Shown: positions 44,271 to 54,102 of the stretch, piece by piece
How the letters are laid out: each line of letters begins with the position of its first letter
Position numbering within the stretch: position 1 is the stretch's first letter
Assembly (NCBI GenBank): GCA_028277945.1
Contig: JANQFH010000021.1
Location: 62,001-126,000, forward strand
DNA from: Oligoflexia bacterium
Lineage (GTDB): Bacteria; Bdellovibrionota_G; JANQFH01
Direction: 5' to 3'
Length of the DNA stretch: 64,000 nucleotides
The notes under the pieces: generated by a model
What the model was told of the DNA's origin: nothing
The model's input: only the letters and a program-made list of their open reading frames with translations
The model's database searches: none
Made by a program: the position numbers and the translations under genes

Positions 44271-45524
44271 ATGAATCGACCTAGCGCCTTTACACCGCTT
44301 GCGGTGATGATGTTCCTACAGTACGCCGTCTGGGGTATCTGGTTGCCAGTGTTAGGGCAGTATTTGGAGGCGCATCTGGGATTCAGCGGTGGTCAGATCG
44401 GTATGATTCTGGGTTTAGCGGGATCGATTGGTGCGATTACCTCTCCCTTTATTGCCGGACAGGTTGCCGACCGTTACTTTAGCACGGAGAAATTTCTTGC
44501 GCTGCTGTTGGTCGTTGGTGGTGTAATTAAATGGGTGACTGCCTACCAACAGCATTACCTGCCATGGTTGTTGCTCTCTATTGCTTACAGTGTTGTCTAC
44601 ATGCCGACACTGGCGCTGACCAACTCCATATCCTTTGCGCATCTCAAAGATCCAGACCGGGAATTTCCGCTCGTGCGCGTATGGGGAACGATTGGCTGGA
44701 TCGTTGCTGGTTGGACCTTTTCTATTGTGTGGCTGCAGAGCGGCATTGGTCTGCAAGCCCTACCCCCGTTTATCGGTGGTGTGGATCGAGCTGATGTCAC
44801 CCTACGCCTGGTCGATGCGCTGAAGTTTTCCGGCATGCTCTCCATTGCCTATGGAGTCTTCTGCTTCTTCCTACCGAGCACGCCGCCCAAGAAAGATGCA
44901 GCGGAGAAGTTGGCCTTTGCCAAAGCTTTCGCACTCCTAAAACGACGCTCTTTTGCCACCTTGGTTGTAGCAAGCCTATTGATTAGCGTTATCCATCAGA
45001 TTTACTTCATGAAGACCGGGCAGTTTTTGGTGTTCATGGGTTTGAAAGAGGGGTTGATTCCCCAGGTCATGTCGATTGGGCAGTTTGCCGAGATCATCGT
45101 CATGGCTCTGTTAGGCTTGCTGCTCAAACGGTTGGGTTTCTGCAAGGTCATTGCCATTGGCGCGATTGCCTACTTCTTTCGCTACGCTCTCTTTGGCACC
45201 ATTGACCTGCCGCTATGGGTGATTGTGGTTAGCCAAGCGCTGCACGGTTTTTGTTACGCCTGCTTCTTTGCAGCTGGTTATATCTATGTTGACCGTCTTG
45301 CCGACGAGGATATCCGCCACTCCGCCCAGACGGTGTACGGTATTATCATTCTTGGTGGGGGTCCTGTGCTCGGTGGTTGGCTACTCGGTGGTTTGGAGCG
45401 ACTGTTTGTTGACGCGCAAGGGTTGTTGGACTACGCACGGTTTTGGTACGCCTTGGCAGCAATTGGTCTGTTGGCGACGATTTTGGTTGGTGTTGTGTTT
45501 CGGGATGAAACCAAAAAAACTTAA
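44271..45524 (+). CDS. MFS transporter, nucleoside:H+ symporter-like
   Basis: The protein has 417 residues from ATG 44271 (AAGGAGAGTGCC upstream); the frame extends upstream but without a ribosome site. About 12 membrane helices. The N-terminal 'MMFLQYAVWGIWLPVLGQYL', SPFIAGQVADRYFSTEKFL and 'REFPLVRVWGTIGWIVAGW' match the NupG/XapB nucleoside:H+ symporter family and its relatives often found beside Gfo/Idh/MocA oxidoreductases. The oxidoreductase gene starts 21 bp downstream, so the cargo may be a sugar or nucleoside-type compound processed by it (inference). Confidence 0.85.
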   Translation: MNRPSAFTPLAVMMFLQYAVWGIWLPVLGQYLEAHLGFSGGQIGMILGLAGSIGAITSPFIAGQVADRYFSTEKFLALLLVVGGVIKWVTAYQQHYLPWLLLSIAYSVVYMPTLALTNSISFAHLKDPDREFPLVRVWGTIGWIVAGWTFSIVWLQSGIGLQALPPFIGGVDRADVTLRLVDALKFSGMLSIAYGVFCFFLPSTPPKKDAAEKLAFAKAFALLKRRSFATLVVASLLISVIHQIYFMKTGQFLVFMGLKEGLIPQVMSIGQFAEIIVMALLGLLLKRLGFCKVIAIGAIAYFFRYALFGTIDLPLWVIVVSQALHGFCYACFFAAGYIYVDRLADEDIRHSAQTVYGIIILGGGPVLGGWLLGGLERLFVDAQGLLDYARFWYALAAIGLLATILVGVVFRDETKKT

Positions 45525-45545
45525 AGCGATAAGGGAGTAGGAACC

Positions 45546-46793
45546 ATGGCAACAAAGAGGCTCGGTATTGGTTTTATTGGTAGTGGCTTTATAACGCGTT
45601 TTCATATCCAATCGTTTGTTGGCGTGCGTGATGCTGACGTTTTAGGGGTGTGGAGTCCAACCCAGAGCCATGCTGAGAGTGCGGCAGCGTTAGCGCGCCA
45701 GTTGGGTGTGGGTACGGCCAAGGCTTATGCTTCGATTACTGCCATGGTTGAGGATCCAACAATCGATGCGCTGTGGATCTGTGGCCCGAATTTTTGTCGC
45801 ATTGAAAATCTGCAAGAGGTGACGCATGCCATGCAGAGTGGTAGAGGCGAGGTTCGAGCGCTGGCGTGTGAAAAGCCGCTGGCTCGCAACGTTGCTGAAG
45901 CCACACAGCTCGTGGAGATGGTTAAAAAGCTCGGAGTTAACCACGGCTATCTGGAAGATCAGATCTTTTCACCGTCGGTGAGTCGAGCCAAAGAGGTGTT
46001 GTGGCGACGAGGGGCAGCGCTGACCGGCCGGCCCTATCTGGCTCGTGCTGCAGAGGAACACAGTGGACCGCACATGCCGTGGTTTTGGCAGGGTGAGTTG
46101 CAGGGTGGTGGCGTGCTCAACGATATGATGTGCCACTCTGCCGAGGTTGCTCGTTTTCTGTTGACCGAACCTGGAAAACCACGCCACTCCATTCGTCCAA
46201 AGCGAGTTAGTGCCACCATTGCGTCGTTGAAGTGGAGCCGTTCCGAGTACATTGAAAAGCTTAGCAATTGGATGGGGCGTGAAGTCGATTACCGTAACAG
46301 ACCAGCTGAGGACTATGCGAGTGCTACCATTGAGTTTGAAGATGAACAACATCGTCCGTTGATTGGTGAGTTGACCAACTCCTGGAGTTATGTGGGGGCG
46401 GGGCTGCGGCTATCTATGGAGCTCTTAGGACCCGAATACTCCATGTCTATGAATACTTTAGATAGTGGGCCCAAGCTCTTTTTTAGCCGTGAGGTCAAGG
46501 GAAAGGCGGGAGAGGACTTGGTAGAGAAACAGAACGCCGAGACCGGCATGATGCCGTTGGTCTCCAATGAGTCCTCGGAGTATGGCTACGAGGGTGAAAA
46601 CCGCCACATGGTGCAATGTTTTCTAAACGGCAAAACACCACAGCTCACCTTTGCGCATGGGCTTGAGGTGGTGGAGCTACTGATGATGGCTTACATGAGT
46701 GCAGAGCAGGGACGTACGATTGAGTTCAAACCAGACAATTTGGCCGGTTTTGTTCCAGCTGTTGCCAAAGGAACGTGGACAGCACAAACTTAG
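45546..46793 (+). CDS. Gfo/Idh/MocA-family oxidoreductase
   Basis: The protein has 415 residues. The Rossmann start is IGFIGSGFITRFHIQSF, then IDALWICGPN, ALACEKPLARNVAEA (EKP motif with the catalytic Lys) and GGGVLNDMMCHSAEVARFL (the conserved G-G-x-x-x-D-x-x-x-H). It should be an NAD(P)-dependent sugar or cyclitol dehydrogenase. Cotranscribed with the upstream MFS transporter; substrate not determinable. Start ATG 45546 follows a GGGAGTAGGAACC site. Confidence 0.9.
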   Translation: MATKRLGIGFIGSGFITRFHIQSFVGVRDADVLGVWSPTQSHAESAAALARQLGVGTAKAYASITAMVEDPTIDALWICGPNFCRIENLQEVTHAMQSGRGEVRALACEKPLARNVAEATQLVEMVKKLGVNHGYLEDQIFSPSVSRAKEVLWRRGAALTGRPYLARAAEEHSGPHMPWFWQGELQGGGVLNDMMCHSAEVARFLLTEPGKPRHSIRPKRVSATIASLKWSRSEYIEKLSNWMGREVDYRNRPAEDYASATIEFEDEQHRPLIGELTNSWSYVGAGLRLSMELLGPEYSMSMNTLDSGPKLFFSREVKGKAGEDLVEKQNAETGMMPLVSNESSEYGYEGENRHMVQCFLNGKTPQLTFAHGLEVVELLMMAYMSAEQGRTIEFKPDNLAGFVPAVAKGTWTAQT

Positions 46794-46814
46794 GCCTAGC
46801 CTTCCTGTAATTAG

Positions 46815-48200
46815 ATGGTCATGTCATCTCTGTTGAGAGTTCGTGTTTGTGCTTATGCGGCTAGGTCGGTCTCGGGTTTTACCGATGGCATCTTTTTCGC
46901 CTGTTACTTCATCCTGCTGCATCAAGGGCTAGAGAATTTTCAGATCAATGGTGTGGTTGATGCCTTTGGTCTGTCGCTGAAACCCATGCAGTGGCTGGGC
47001 GCAATCATTGCCACATTTCATATTTTTACACTAATCCTAGAAATTCCAACGGGTGTCTTTGCAGACAGTCTTGGACGTAAGTTTGCCGTTGTTATCTGCA
47101 GATTTTGGCGAGTACTATTCTTGTTGTCGCTGCTTGTGCTTGCCTATATCAGTGACCGGGGCATCCTAGGCCCGGCAGTCTTTATTGCTGTTGGTTTTTT
47201 TCGTGAGTTCTGCCACGCCACTGCCAATGCCTTTAGGAGTGGCTCTTTCGTCGCCTGGTTGGTTGACAGCCTAGAGGCAGAGGGTGAAGGAGCTCAGCGT
47301 AATGTTATCCTGACTACAGCAAACAACTTTGTCAGATTCTTTTTTGTCGTAGGGTCGGTACTTGGAATTTATGCCGTCCTGGAAGGGTGGGTTCATAAGG
47401 TTCTTGGTCTGGCCATATTGGCTGAAGTAGTGGTTGCGTTGTTGCTGTTTGTATGGATGCAGGAAAATAGACAGTACTCTTTTTTAAGAGTCCGAGATTT
47501 TTTTTCAAGGAGGTTCCTTGAACCTATTCGCAAGAGCCATGCTGTTTGGAGGGACGGCTGGAAGGCATTCTCAGTCAGTCCCGTTCTTTGGATTATCTTT
47601 GCTACCACAGCGACCTTTTTTGCTCTCTCAGATGTAATCGCCTACGGTTGGCCGTTGTTTGTGAAGTCTCACTTTCCGCACAACTTGGAGAGATTTTCAG
47701 CGGAGTGGGTCGGCTTATTTATCAGTTTCAATCTGGCGGCTTTTATAGGCGGCTATTTCTTGGTTAAGTGGCTGAAATATATCGATAAAAGAGGCGGTTC
47801 CACACGGGGTGGGACTATCGTCTGGATGGCTCTGTTTGCTAACACCCTGGTAGCTCTACCCATCATTCTCTTTGGTTGGCTCACAATGATGAAGTCGGAA
47901 TATGGCAGCAGCCTTAGTATGTTTGTGCTCTGCCTGGTTGTCTTTCACCTTTGTAAAGGCAGTCTCTTCTCTTTAGCGGACTGTATACGCAATGAGTTTG
48001 TCTCTCCAGATACCCAGGAGAGATCGACGATCTTATCGATTGGCTCGATGTTGGAGTCGTTGCTTGGAGCCTTTTTATATTTCTTTGGCGTCGGTAAAGT
48101 AGCAGGCTCTATGGTGTGGTGGATGTTGCCGGCGGCAATACTAGTTTTCCTGTCGATCTTGCAAACACCTATCGCCCTACGCAAGCTGCGAACAAGATAG
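46815..48200 (+). CDS. MFS transporter
   Basis: The protein has 461 residues with about 12 membrane helices. Between helices 2 and 3 is 'IPTGVFADSLGRKFAVVICR', the MFS G-x-x-x-D-x-x-G-R-K/R loop. The first segment is short, and the long loop near residues 215-240 is basic. The family is that of the 'YxiO/DHA-like' drug-type permeases with E-x-P-T-G motif. It lies 22 bp after the oxidoreductase and may share its transcript. Substrate unknown. The weak ribosome site leaves the start (ATG 46815 or 46821) open. Confidence 0.8.
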   Translation: MVMSSLLRVRVCAYAARSVSGFTDGIFFACYFILLHQGLENFQINGVVDAFGLSLKPMQWLGAIIATFHIFTLILEIPTGVFADSLGRKFAVVICRFWRVLFLLSLLVLAYISDRGILGPAVFIAVGFFREFCHATANAFRSGSFVAWLVDSLEAEGEGAQRNVILTTANNFVRFFFVVGSVLGIYAVLEGWVHKVLGLAILAEVVVALLLFVWMQENRQYSFLRVRDFFSRRFLEPIRKSHAVWRDGWKAFSVSPVLWIIFATTATFFALSDVIAYGWPLFVKSHFPHNLERFSAEWVGLFISFNLAAFIGGYFLVKWLKYIDKRGGSTRGGTIVWMALFANTLVALPIILFGWLTMMKSEYGSSLSMFVLCLVVFHLCKGSLFSLADCIRNEFVSPDTQERSTILSIGSMLESLLGAFLYFFGVGKVAGSMVWWMLPAAILVFLSILQTPIALRKLRTR

Positions 48201-48220
48201 GATTTTCAGGTTCGTTATCG

Positions 48221-51200
48221 CTATGGTCTGAGGACGACTCTTCTCTGCAACAGAAAGAGAGCTAGTACAATCAGCAGCGTAATGAGCGTTGAGAGTGGCT
48301 GGCCTTGGGCGGCAGAGTCGATGGAGCCACAGCCACCAGTGCTGCTGGTGCGGTTATTGTCTTGGGTGGTGGTGTCGCTGCTGTCCAGATCTGCATCCGT
48401 GTCCAAATTGGCGCTGGTGTCAGCGGTTGTGACGGTTGCGGCAGAAGATTGAGAATCTGGCAAGAGTTTGTGCGCAGGATCGCCAAAGAGGTTGTAGCTT
48501 TTAACAACATCGTCGTTAAGGGCCTGGGTTTCTAGCAGCACCCGTGTCTGCTTGATGAGCGTACCTATAGGAAGGTCGGAGTTGTTATAGAAGGCTTCAA
48601 ACAGCTCTTCAGCAAAGGTCGCCTGTGGTGTGGGATAGGTCATGCCAGCAGAGGCGAGCATGCCCACAGCCCCCTTGCTATCTGCATTGATCATCGCCTC
48701 GGCAAGGCTAGTTTCATAGATTGAAATAAACGAGCCGGTCAAACAGGTCATCGAGCTAACAAAGGGAAAGCCTGGGCTGTTTGGCTGCAGTTCATTCGTG
48801 ACTGTTGCGGCAGTGAGTATCTGCTCGGCGGCCCAGCCGCGAACGGCACCATGGCCGGTGTAGTAAAGCCAAAAGAGGCCGTCGTTGAGTTGGTCCTGGA
48901 GACTGTTCTTGGCCGTCGTACTGTCGGTTTCAATGAGGTTGATGTGGTTGACAGAATAGGCACCTGCTGCTGTCATGGTTGCGGTCATGTTGATGATATT
49001 TTGTGGCGATTGCACAAAAGAGTCTTCCCAGTTGTCTGTGGGGTCATTGTAGTCGTCGTTGAGGATCTGAATCTTCTTTAGCCATGACTCGCTTGGGGCC
49101 GCAGATTCCGTCGTGATGAGTTTTTGTAGATAAGCGGCTATCTCGGCATTGCTGGTCACAGGCAGCCTACCCACAGCCAGATCTGGCACAGGACCCTGAG
49201 TGGTGAGATAGGCAAAGCGGGAGTCATTGGCTATGGCAAGATAGAGCGTACGATCGAAGAAGAAGGGCAGCGGTGGGTTGGCATTGTTTGCGTTGAGCTG
49301 GCCAAAGGGATCCAAGTTGGAATCGCCAACGAGCAAGAGAAATTGTGGTCTGGTCTGCCAGTTGTTGTAGGCCTCTTTGAGAAAGTCACGGATGGCTTTG
49401 GCTGAAGCCTCGCCGTAGTTGTACTCATCAAAGATGTCCTGTACATCGATGACCAAGGTTGTGTAGCCATCGTGGTACTCTCGGTAGTTGGCAATGGTCT
49501 GCGCGCCACTGATGAGATCGCTACCAGCAATGATGAGGTAGTCATAACCTCGGCTGATGTCCTGGAGGGTAGAGGGAGAGTCTAGCACGACGCGTACCGG
49601 GGTTTTGTAGGCGTCGGTTGCTACGGCAATGTAGCGGGCATTAGCGTGGTTAGCAGCAAAGTCGAGGGTGTAGGTGCTGTCTCCCTGCAGGGTGATGTCG
49701 ACATTGTTGAGCTCTTTGATGGTCGTGTCATTTTCGAGATAGAAAATTCTTAGGTTGGCAGAGCTGAACCCACTCACCTGGTAGGAACCTGCATTTGTCA
49801 GCGAGAAATCGAGATAGTCACTGCTGGCGACAAGATTTCGATCGTAGGTGATGCTGAATCCGTAGAAGGCAAAGCTCTCATAGCCCGAGACCGTAGCAGC
49901 GGGAATGTTTAGAGTCACGGTATTGCTGCCGCTGTTGAGGTTGCTAGCTGTAGTGACAAAAGACTGGTTGACGTAAGCTTGGCCATCAAAGCTGAGAGAT
50001 CCGATCTCGGTGCCGTTTAGCGAGACGGTGACGTAGTGATCCGGGCTGACGTTATCGTAGTAGCTCATGCCGCGCAGCCATACCTTGACGGTGGCTGAGC
50101 CCGTAAGCGTTGCGTTGGCATCGAGGTTGAAGGTGTAGTCGGCAGAGCGTGGAGATCCGGCTGCCGCGTATTGCAGTGCCCAGTAGTTGTAGCCATGGTC
50201 CCAGGGTGGCGCTATGGGATCGCCCTCAGCATTGGTGCCATCATCAAAGGGCAGACTGTGCCAAGAGAGGTTGTACTCCTGCTTGACATCGGTGTGCGCA
50301 TGCACAGAGCTCCCAGCAGTCTGTAGGGTTGGATCGCCATCTTCACTGGCAAAGTTAACACCGCTACCACTTGTCCAGCGGATCCAGAGGATGGCTTCGT
50401 CGTTGTAGAAACTCTTCGTCACCTCAGGAACGATGACGTGGATAGCGTTGACAAGACCACCACTCATGACAACTTCACGCGGTAGCTGCTGATTACGCAG
50501 CCACACCTCAATGTCATCGGCATTGGTTCCCTGAGGAATGGCATCGAGGACCGCCCCGGTAATGGCGTAGATACCGGCGTCACGCACGTGCACACGAATA
50601 CTCTGAGCTGTGGGCGGGGAGAATTTGGCTGCAACCCGCCCACTCTTCAGACTAGGAAACAGGAGTGCGTCTTCATAGCTAATCTCAAGGGTTAGCTGTT
50701 CTGTGATGTGGAGTTGATCATCGGCAACAAGGACCACTGGGTGGATGGTCAACTGAAGTTCGGCCTGTTTGTTATCAACCTTTGGCAGGGTACGCTTCTC
50801 AACTTGATTGCTGGGGAAAGGCAGCGTCACCTCCTGTGGCGATGAGGTAATCTGCGAAAGCTTACGGATGCGATCGGTCGGGTCGATAAAAGAGTGCTCT
50901 GCCCTGTAGCTCGGGGTTCGGCAGAGAGGATAGTCGAGTTTGTATCGTGTGCTCTGCTGATTGCTGATGCGGTGGCTGCTATAGCTCTGACCAGCTGGGA
51001 CTTTGGTGGAAAAGAGAGCGACCGGTAGGGTCGGCAGACCCGGCTGATAAGTCTGCGAGAGGTCAGGGATGTGAATGGCTGTGCAGCGGCCCTGGGCTGA
51101 GTTACGCTCTTCAATCTGTGGCGGGTCGAAGCGAAGATCGTAGTAGTGTCGGTTGACTTCAGGCGATGCGAGTAGTTTATGGGCTTGGGCATTGCCACGG

Positions 51201-51391
51201 TTGGAGTTGGTGACAAAGAAGAGCGCAGACACCAGGGTTAGGACCACGGCGGCACTTAAGCTCATCTGGGCACAGACCTGTTTGAGTTCCTTCACCATAA
51301 ACTCGAGCGGGTTTTGTTTTATCTGGGCTTGAAATAGGCGGGAGTGTAATAAGCCTGATTTTCTTACTACATACTGTTTTAATAATAACAT
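48221..51391 (-). CDS. Peptidase C25 (gingipain-type) family cell-surface protein
   Basis: The protein is about 1056 residues. The catalytic region shows 'LLVGDSNLDPFG', YYTGHGAVRGWAAEQ with the active His, and SSMTCLTGSF with the nucleophilic Cys, as in gingipains. Upstream are the C25 propeptide-like and beta-sandwich parts ('YNYWALQYAAAG', 'TLTGSATVKVWLRGMSYYDN'). The C-terminus has TGGCGS, a membrane helix (LSTLITLLIVLALFLL) and QRR, a MYXO-CTERM/sortase-like anchor. Start ATG 51391 has TAGGAG at good spacing, but the clear signal peptide begins at Met 51298 (MVKELKQVCAQMSLSAAVVL), so either may be right. A frame also runs to 51520. Confidence 0.82.
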   Translation of the reverse strand: MLLLKQYVVRKSGLLHSRLFQAQIKQNPLEFMVKELKQVCAQMSLSAAVVLTLVSALFFVTNSNRGNAQAHKLLASPEVNRHYYDLRFDPPQIEERNSAQGRCTAIHIPDLSQTYQPGLPTLPVALFSTKVPAGQSYSSHRISNQQSTRYKLDYPLCRTPSYRAEHSFIDPTDRIRKLSQITSSPQEVTLPFPSNQVEKRTLPKVDNKQAELQLTIHPVVLVADDQLHITEQLTLEISYEDALLFPSLKSGRVAAKFSPPTAQSIRVHVRDAGIYAITGAVLDAIPQGTNADDIEVWLRNQQLPREVVMSGGLVNAIHVIVPEVTKSFYNDEAILWIRWTSGSGVNFASEDGDPTLQTAGSSVHAHTDVKQEYNLSWHSLPFDDGTNAEGDPIAPPWDHGYNYWALQYAAAGSPRSADYTFNLDANATLTGSATVKVWLRGMSYYDNVSPDHYVTVSLNGTEIGSLSFDGQAYVNQSFVTTASNLNSGSNTVTLNIPAATVSGYESFAFYGFSITYDRNLVASSDYLDFSLTNAGSYQVSGFSSANLRIFYLENDTTIKELNNVDITLQGDSTYTLDFAANHANARYIAVATDAYKTPVRVVLDSPSTLQDISRGYDYLIIAGSDLISGAQTIANYREYHDGYTTLVIDVQDIFDEYNYGEASAKAIRDFLKEAYNNWQTRPQFLLLVGDSNLDPFGQLNANNANPPLPFFFDRTLYLAIANDSRFAYLTTQGPVPDLAVGRLPVTSNAEIAAYLQKLITTESAAPSESWLKKIQILNDDYNDPTDNWEDSFVQSPQNIINMTATMTAAGAYSVNHINLIETDSTTAKNSLQDQLNDGLFWLYYTGHGAVRGWAAEQILTAATVTNELQPNSPGFPFVSSMTCLTGSFISIYETSLAEAMINADSKGAVGMLASAGMTYPTPQATFAEELFEAFYNNSDLPIGTLIKQTRVLLETQALNDDVVKSYNLFGDPAHKLLPDSQSSAATVTTADTSANLDTDADLDSSDTTTQDNNRTSSTGGCGSIDSAAQGQPLSTLITLLIVLALFLLQRRVVLRP

Positions 51392-51585
51392 GTCGGCTCC
51401 TAGCTCGGTGAAAAAAGACAGGTTTTTTGTTTTTTTTGACTGGGTCGCCGTTTCCCTGTCTCTTTTGTGTTGGGTCGTAGCCCACACTAAGGCAACTACT
51501 GTGCCTACTAAGATTTTCATTTTTAAATCAGCTAGTTAGACGGTATGTTCAGGTCAAAAGCAGAGAAAAAAAGGGACGGAAGTCT

Positions 51586-51591
51586 ATTATA
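51586..51591 (-). promoter_or_regulatory. -10 element upstream of the C25 peptidase gene
   Basis: A perfect TATAAT on the minus strand lies within TATTATAATAG, about 195 nt upstream of the preferred C25 start. No good -35 is seen at 16-18 nt, so the promoter would need an activator or an alternative sigma contact. Confidence 0.35.
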
Positions 51592-51655
51592 ATAGGCGAG
51601 TTTTGGAAAATTTCTTTGATATCAATCGGTTGCGCATTTAATCCAAAGTTCAATT

Positions 51656-51671
51656 TGGAACAGTTGTTCCA
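51656..51671. promoter_or_regulatory. Perfect palindrome TGGAACAGTTGTTCCA, operator-like
   Basis: 7-bp arms around a GT centre give GAAC-N4-GTTC, the form of a LexA box in Gram-positives and some other phyla; many other dimeric regulators use similar sites. It lies in the 341-nt gap between nrnA and the C25 gene, about 65 nt upstream of the TATAAT. The rest of the gap shows nothing else clear. Confidence 0.4.
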
Positions 51672-51732
51672 TTTTGGTGTACCAATATGGTGAGACCACA
51701 GAATGGGTTCGTCTATGTATTATTGAATTATC

Positions 51733-52749
51733 TCAACTAGTTATGTTATCGATCTCTGAGGAAATGGTTTTGAGTAGCTTTGTCTCTACCTGCTTCAGCG
51801 TTGCATTGCTAAAGGTGCAGCCTGAGGCGCGATCGTGGCCGCCACCACCAAATTTACGGGCCAGATTGCCAACGTCAACTGTGCCACGTGAGCGCAGTGA
51901 AACCTTGGTAGTCTCCTCTGGCAGCTCCAGTAGCAACAAGGCGACTTCAACGCCCTTGATGTAGCAGAGGTGTTCGATAATACGTTCATGCTCATCTTCG
52001 GTGGCCCCAAGCTCTTGGCGTAGTTTGAGCGGCAGTCCGATCCAGGCGATCTTTCCATGGGCACTCTGTTGAAACTCGCTCAGCGCTCTTCCCAACAGCC
52101 GCTTGCTCACTGCTGAGGTCTCCACCATGCCGAGCTCAGCTATCTTCGCAAAGTCAATGCCGGTTTCCATGAGCTTGGCAGCGATACGCATGGTCTTTGG
52201 GGTGGTGAGGGAGAAACGGAAGAAGCCTGTATCAAAGATGATGGCAAGATAGAGTTGCATGGCCATCTCTTGCTCCAGGCTTGCGCGGCTGCCACAGGCC
52301 GCAAACAGATCAAAGACCACTTCAGCGGTAGAGCTCGCATCTGGATTGTTAAGCTCGAGATCGTAGCTCGCCTCACTGCCGTAACGGTGGTGATCCACCA
52401 ACACTTTGTATCCGCACTGTTCAAAGAGCGTTTGTACGGTGCCACTACGTTCACTGCCGCCATCGAGGACAAAACCAAGGTCAAAGCGACGCTGCTGCTG
52501 TTTTTTTGCAGCAAAAGCAACGATCTTCTCGGCATCGGCAAGAAAGCGATAGCGTTGTGGGCAAGGCTCTTCGTTATAAATAACGATTTCTACCTTCTTG
52601 CCAGCTGTAAGCTGTAACAGTAGACGACGCAGCGCCAGCTGTGCGCCAATGGAATCACCATCAGCGCTGGCTGTACCTGTGATGAGGATGGTCTTTGCTA
52701 CATCAATTTGCTTGATAGCCTCTATGTACTTCTCTTGCGGTACGATCAT
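51733..52749 (-). CDS. nrnA: DHH/DHHA1 phosphoesterase, NrnA-like nanoRNase/pAp phosphatase
   Basis: The protein has 338 residues. DHH motifs: TASADGDSIGAQLAL (I), LGFVLDGGSERSG (II), VLVDHHRYG (III) and AIIFDTGFFRFS (IV), plus the DHHA1 FGGGGHDRASGCTF. NrnA enzymes degrade 2-5 nt RNAs and convert pAp to AMP. Motif II has VLDGGS where VLDs(C/A)D is usual, so one metal ligand may differ. It begins 3 bp after hpnE and is the last gene of the ccm-hpn operon. Confidence 0.85.
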   Translation of the reverse strand: MIVPQEKYIEAIKQIDVAKTILITGTASADGDSIGAQLALRRLLLQLTAGKKVEIVIYNEEPCPQRYRFLADAEKIVAFAAKKQQQRRFDLGFVLDGGSERSGTVQTLFEQCGYKVLVDHHRYGSEASYDLELNNPDASSTAEVVFDLFAACGSRASLEQEMAMQLYLAIIFDTGFFRFSLTTPKTMRIAAKLMETGIDFAKIAELGMVETSAVSKRLLGRALSEFQQSAHGKIAWIGLPLKLRQELGATEDEHERIIEHLCYIKGVEVALLLLELPEETTKVSLRSRGTVDVGNLARKFGGGGHDRASGCTFSNATLKQVETKLLKTISSEIDNITS

Positions 52750-52752
52750 CGT

Positions 52753-54102
52753 CTATCTCGTGGTTATGCCCTTGGTCTGTTCAATCAACCTGTCGGCAGC
52801 ACAGTAGCCACTTTGGGTAGCACCTTCAAGCGTGCAAGGCAAGCCGGTATGGGTCCAGTCACCGGCTAGGAGCAGATTGCTAAACGGTGTGTCGACACCA
52901 GGGCGGTATTGTTCATTTTCCGGTGTATGCTCCATGGTGGCTCGTCGCTCCTTTGTCACCCAAGCTTTGTCATATTTCTCCGGGCAGCTGGTTGGAAAGA
53001 GGGATCTTAAGGCTACATGGGCAAGGTTTGCAAGCTCTTCGGTGGTTTTTTCTAGATATCTGTTGGCATCACTGATGGTGAAGGAGAGCAGGTATTTGCT
53101 GTCGCTTAGGCTGCTGACGTCAAAGACCCACTCGACCTGAGAACCAAGCAGACAGACAAAGGGATCAGCCAATGGTTTGTCGGTATACCTAAGATAGATG
53201 TTGATGATTGCTGAAGTGCCGAGCGCTGCAAAACTTTTACTCTCTGGCCAGCAGCGCTGCATCTCCTCATCAACCCAATCCATAAAACGGTAGTGGGGTA
53301 CAGCGCTGATATAGTAATCGGCACGCAGTTGTTGGCCATCATCGGTGATCAATCCTTCAATACCACGACTACCCATCAGCAGTTTACGTATGCCCTGTTT
53401 TAATATGAGGCTACCGCCATTATGCCGAATAAAACGCTCTGCTGGCCTACCATGGACATTGCTGAGATTTTTTTTAAAGATACCAATGGCGGACAAGCGA
53501 CGCTGCTTGAGAAAGGTGCGGAAGAGAACCTCCGCTAAGAGTTTTGCCGAGGCAAAGTCCACATGTCGGTTGAGAGCGGCATGGGTAATCGGCTGCCAGA
53601 AAAGCTCTCGTAGTATGGTCGGTTGTTTAAGCTGATCCAACCACTGGGTTACGGTGACGTTGGCGGCGACTCGGTGGCGTTGCCACAGCGCCCCGCCCAT
53701 ACGGCAGGCATAAGCCACGTCCTTGAGAGAAAACTCCGGTGTGCGCAGCAACGCAAAAAACAGGTGCCAAGGTGCCGGCAGCGGCAGAGCCTTTACCGTT
53801 GTATTCACGGATTTGCCGTTAAGACAACCTCGATAGACAATGGCGAACTCCTTTTGAAATTCAATCGGGTCCTCTGCATCTAGGGTCTTTAAGAGATCCA
53901 AATAGTAGTTGTAACAGCCCAGTGTGACATGCAGGCCGTTGTCTAGTGGCGGTGCATCGGTCTTGTTATAGGAGTAAGCGCGTCCACCAAGAAAACCACG
54001 GCGTTCTACCAGCGTGACTTTATAACCCTGGCGTAGTAGACGGACAGCGGCGCCAATGCCAGCTACGCCACCGCCAATGACTATGACCGACTCTTTTGCC
54101 AT
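52753..54102 (-). CDS. hpnE: Hydroxysqualene dehydroxylase HpnE
   Basis: The protein has 449 residues. N-terminal FAD-binding [21 protein letters not shown] and [12 protein letters not shown]; '[20 protein letters not shown]' and C-terminal '[19 protein letters not shown]', matching the amine-oxidase-type squalene-associated desaturases. HpnE reduces hydroxysqualene to squalene, the last step of the three-enzyme route. Encoded just after hpnC and hpnD with a 22-bp overlap. No squalene-hopene cyclase in the window. Confidence 0.92.
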   Translation of the reverse strand: MAKESVIVIGGGVAGIGAAVRLLRQGYKVTLVERRGFLGGRAYSYNKTDAPPLDNGLHVTLGCYNYYLDLLKTLDAEDPIEFQKEFAIVYRGCLNGKSVNTTVKALPLPAPWHLFFALLRTPEFSLKDVAYACRMGGALWQRHRVAANVTVTQWLDQLKQPTILRELFWQPITHAALNRHVDFASAKLLAEVLFRTFLKQRRLSAIGIFKKNLSNVHGRPAERFIRHNGGSLILKQGIRKLLMGSRGIEGLITDDGQQLRADYYISAVPHYRFMDWVDEEMQRCWPESKSFAALGTSAIINIYLRYTDKPLADPFVCLLGSQVEWVFDVSSLSDSKYLLSFTISDANRYLEKTTEELANLAHVALRSLFPTSCPEKYDKAWVTKERRATMEHTPENEQYRPGVDTPFSNLLLAGDWTHTGLPCTLEGATQSGYCAADRLIEQTKGITTR

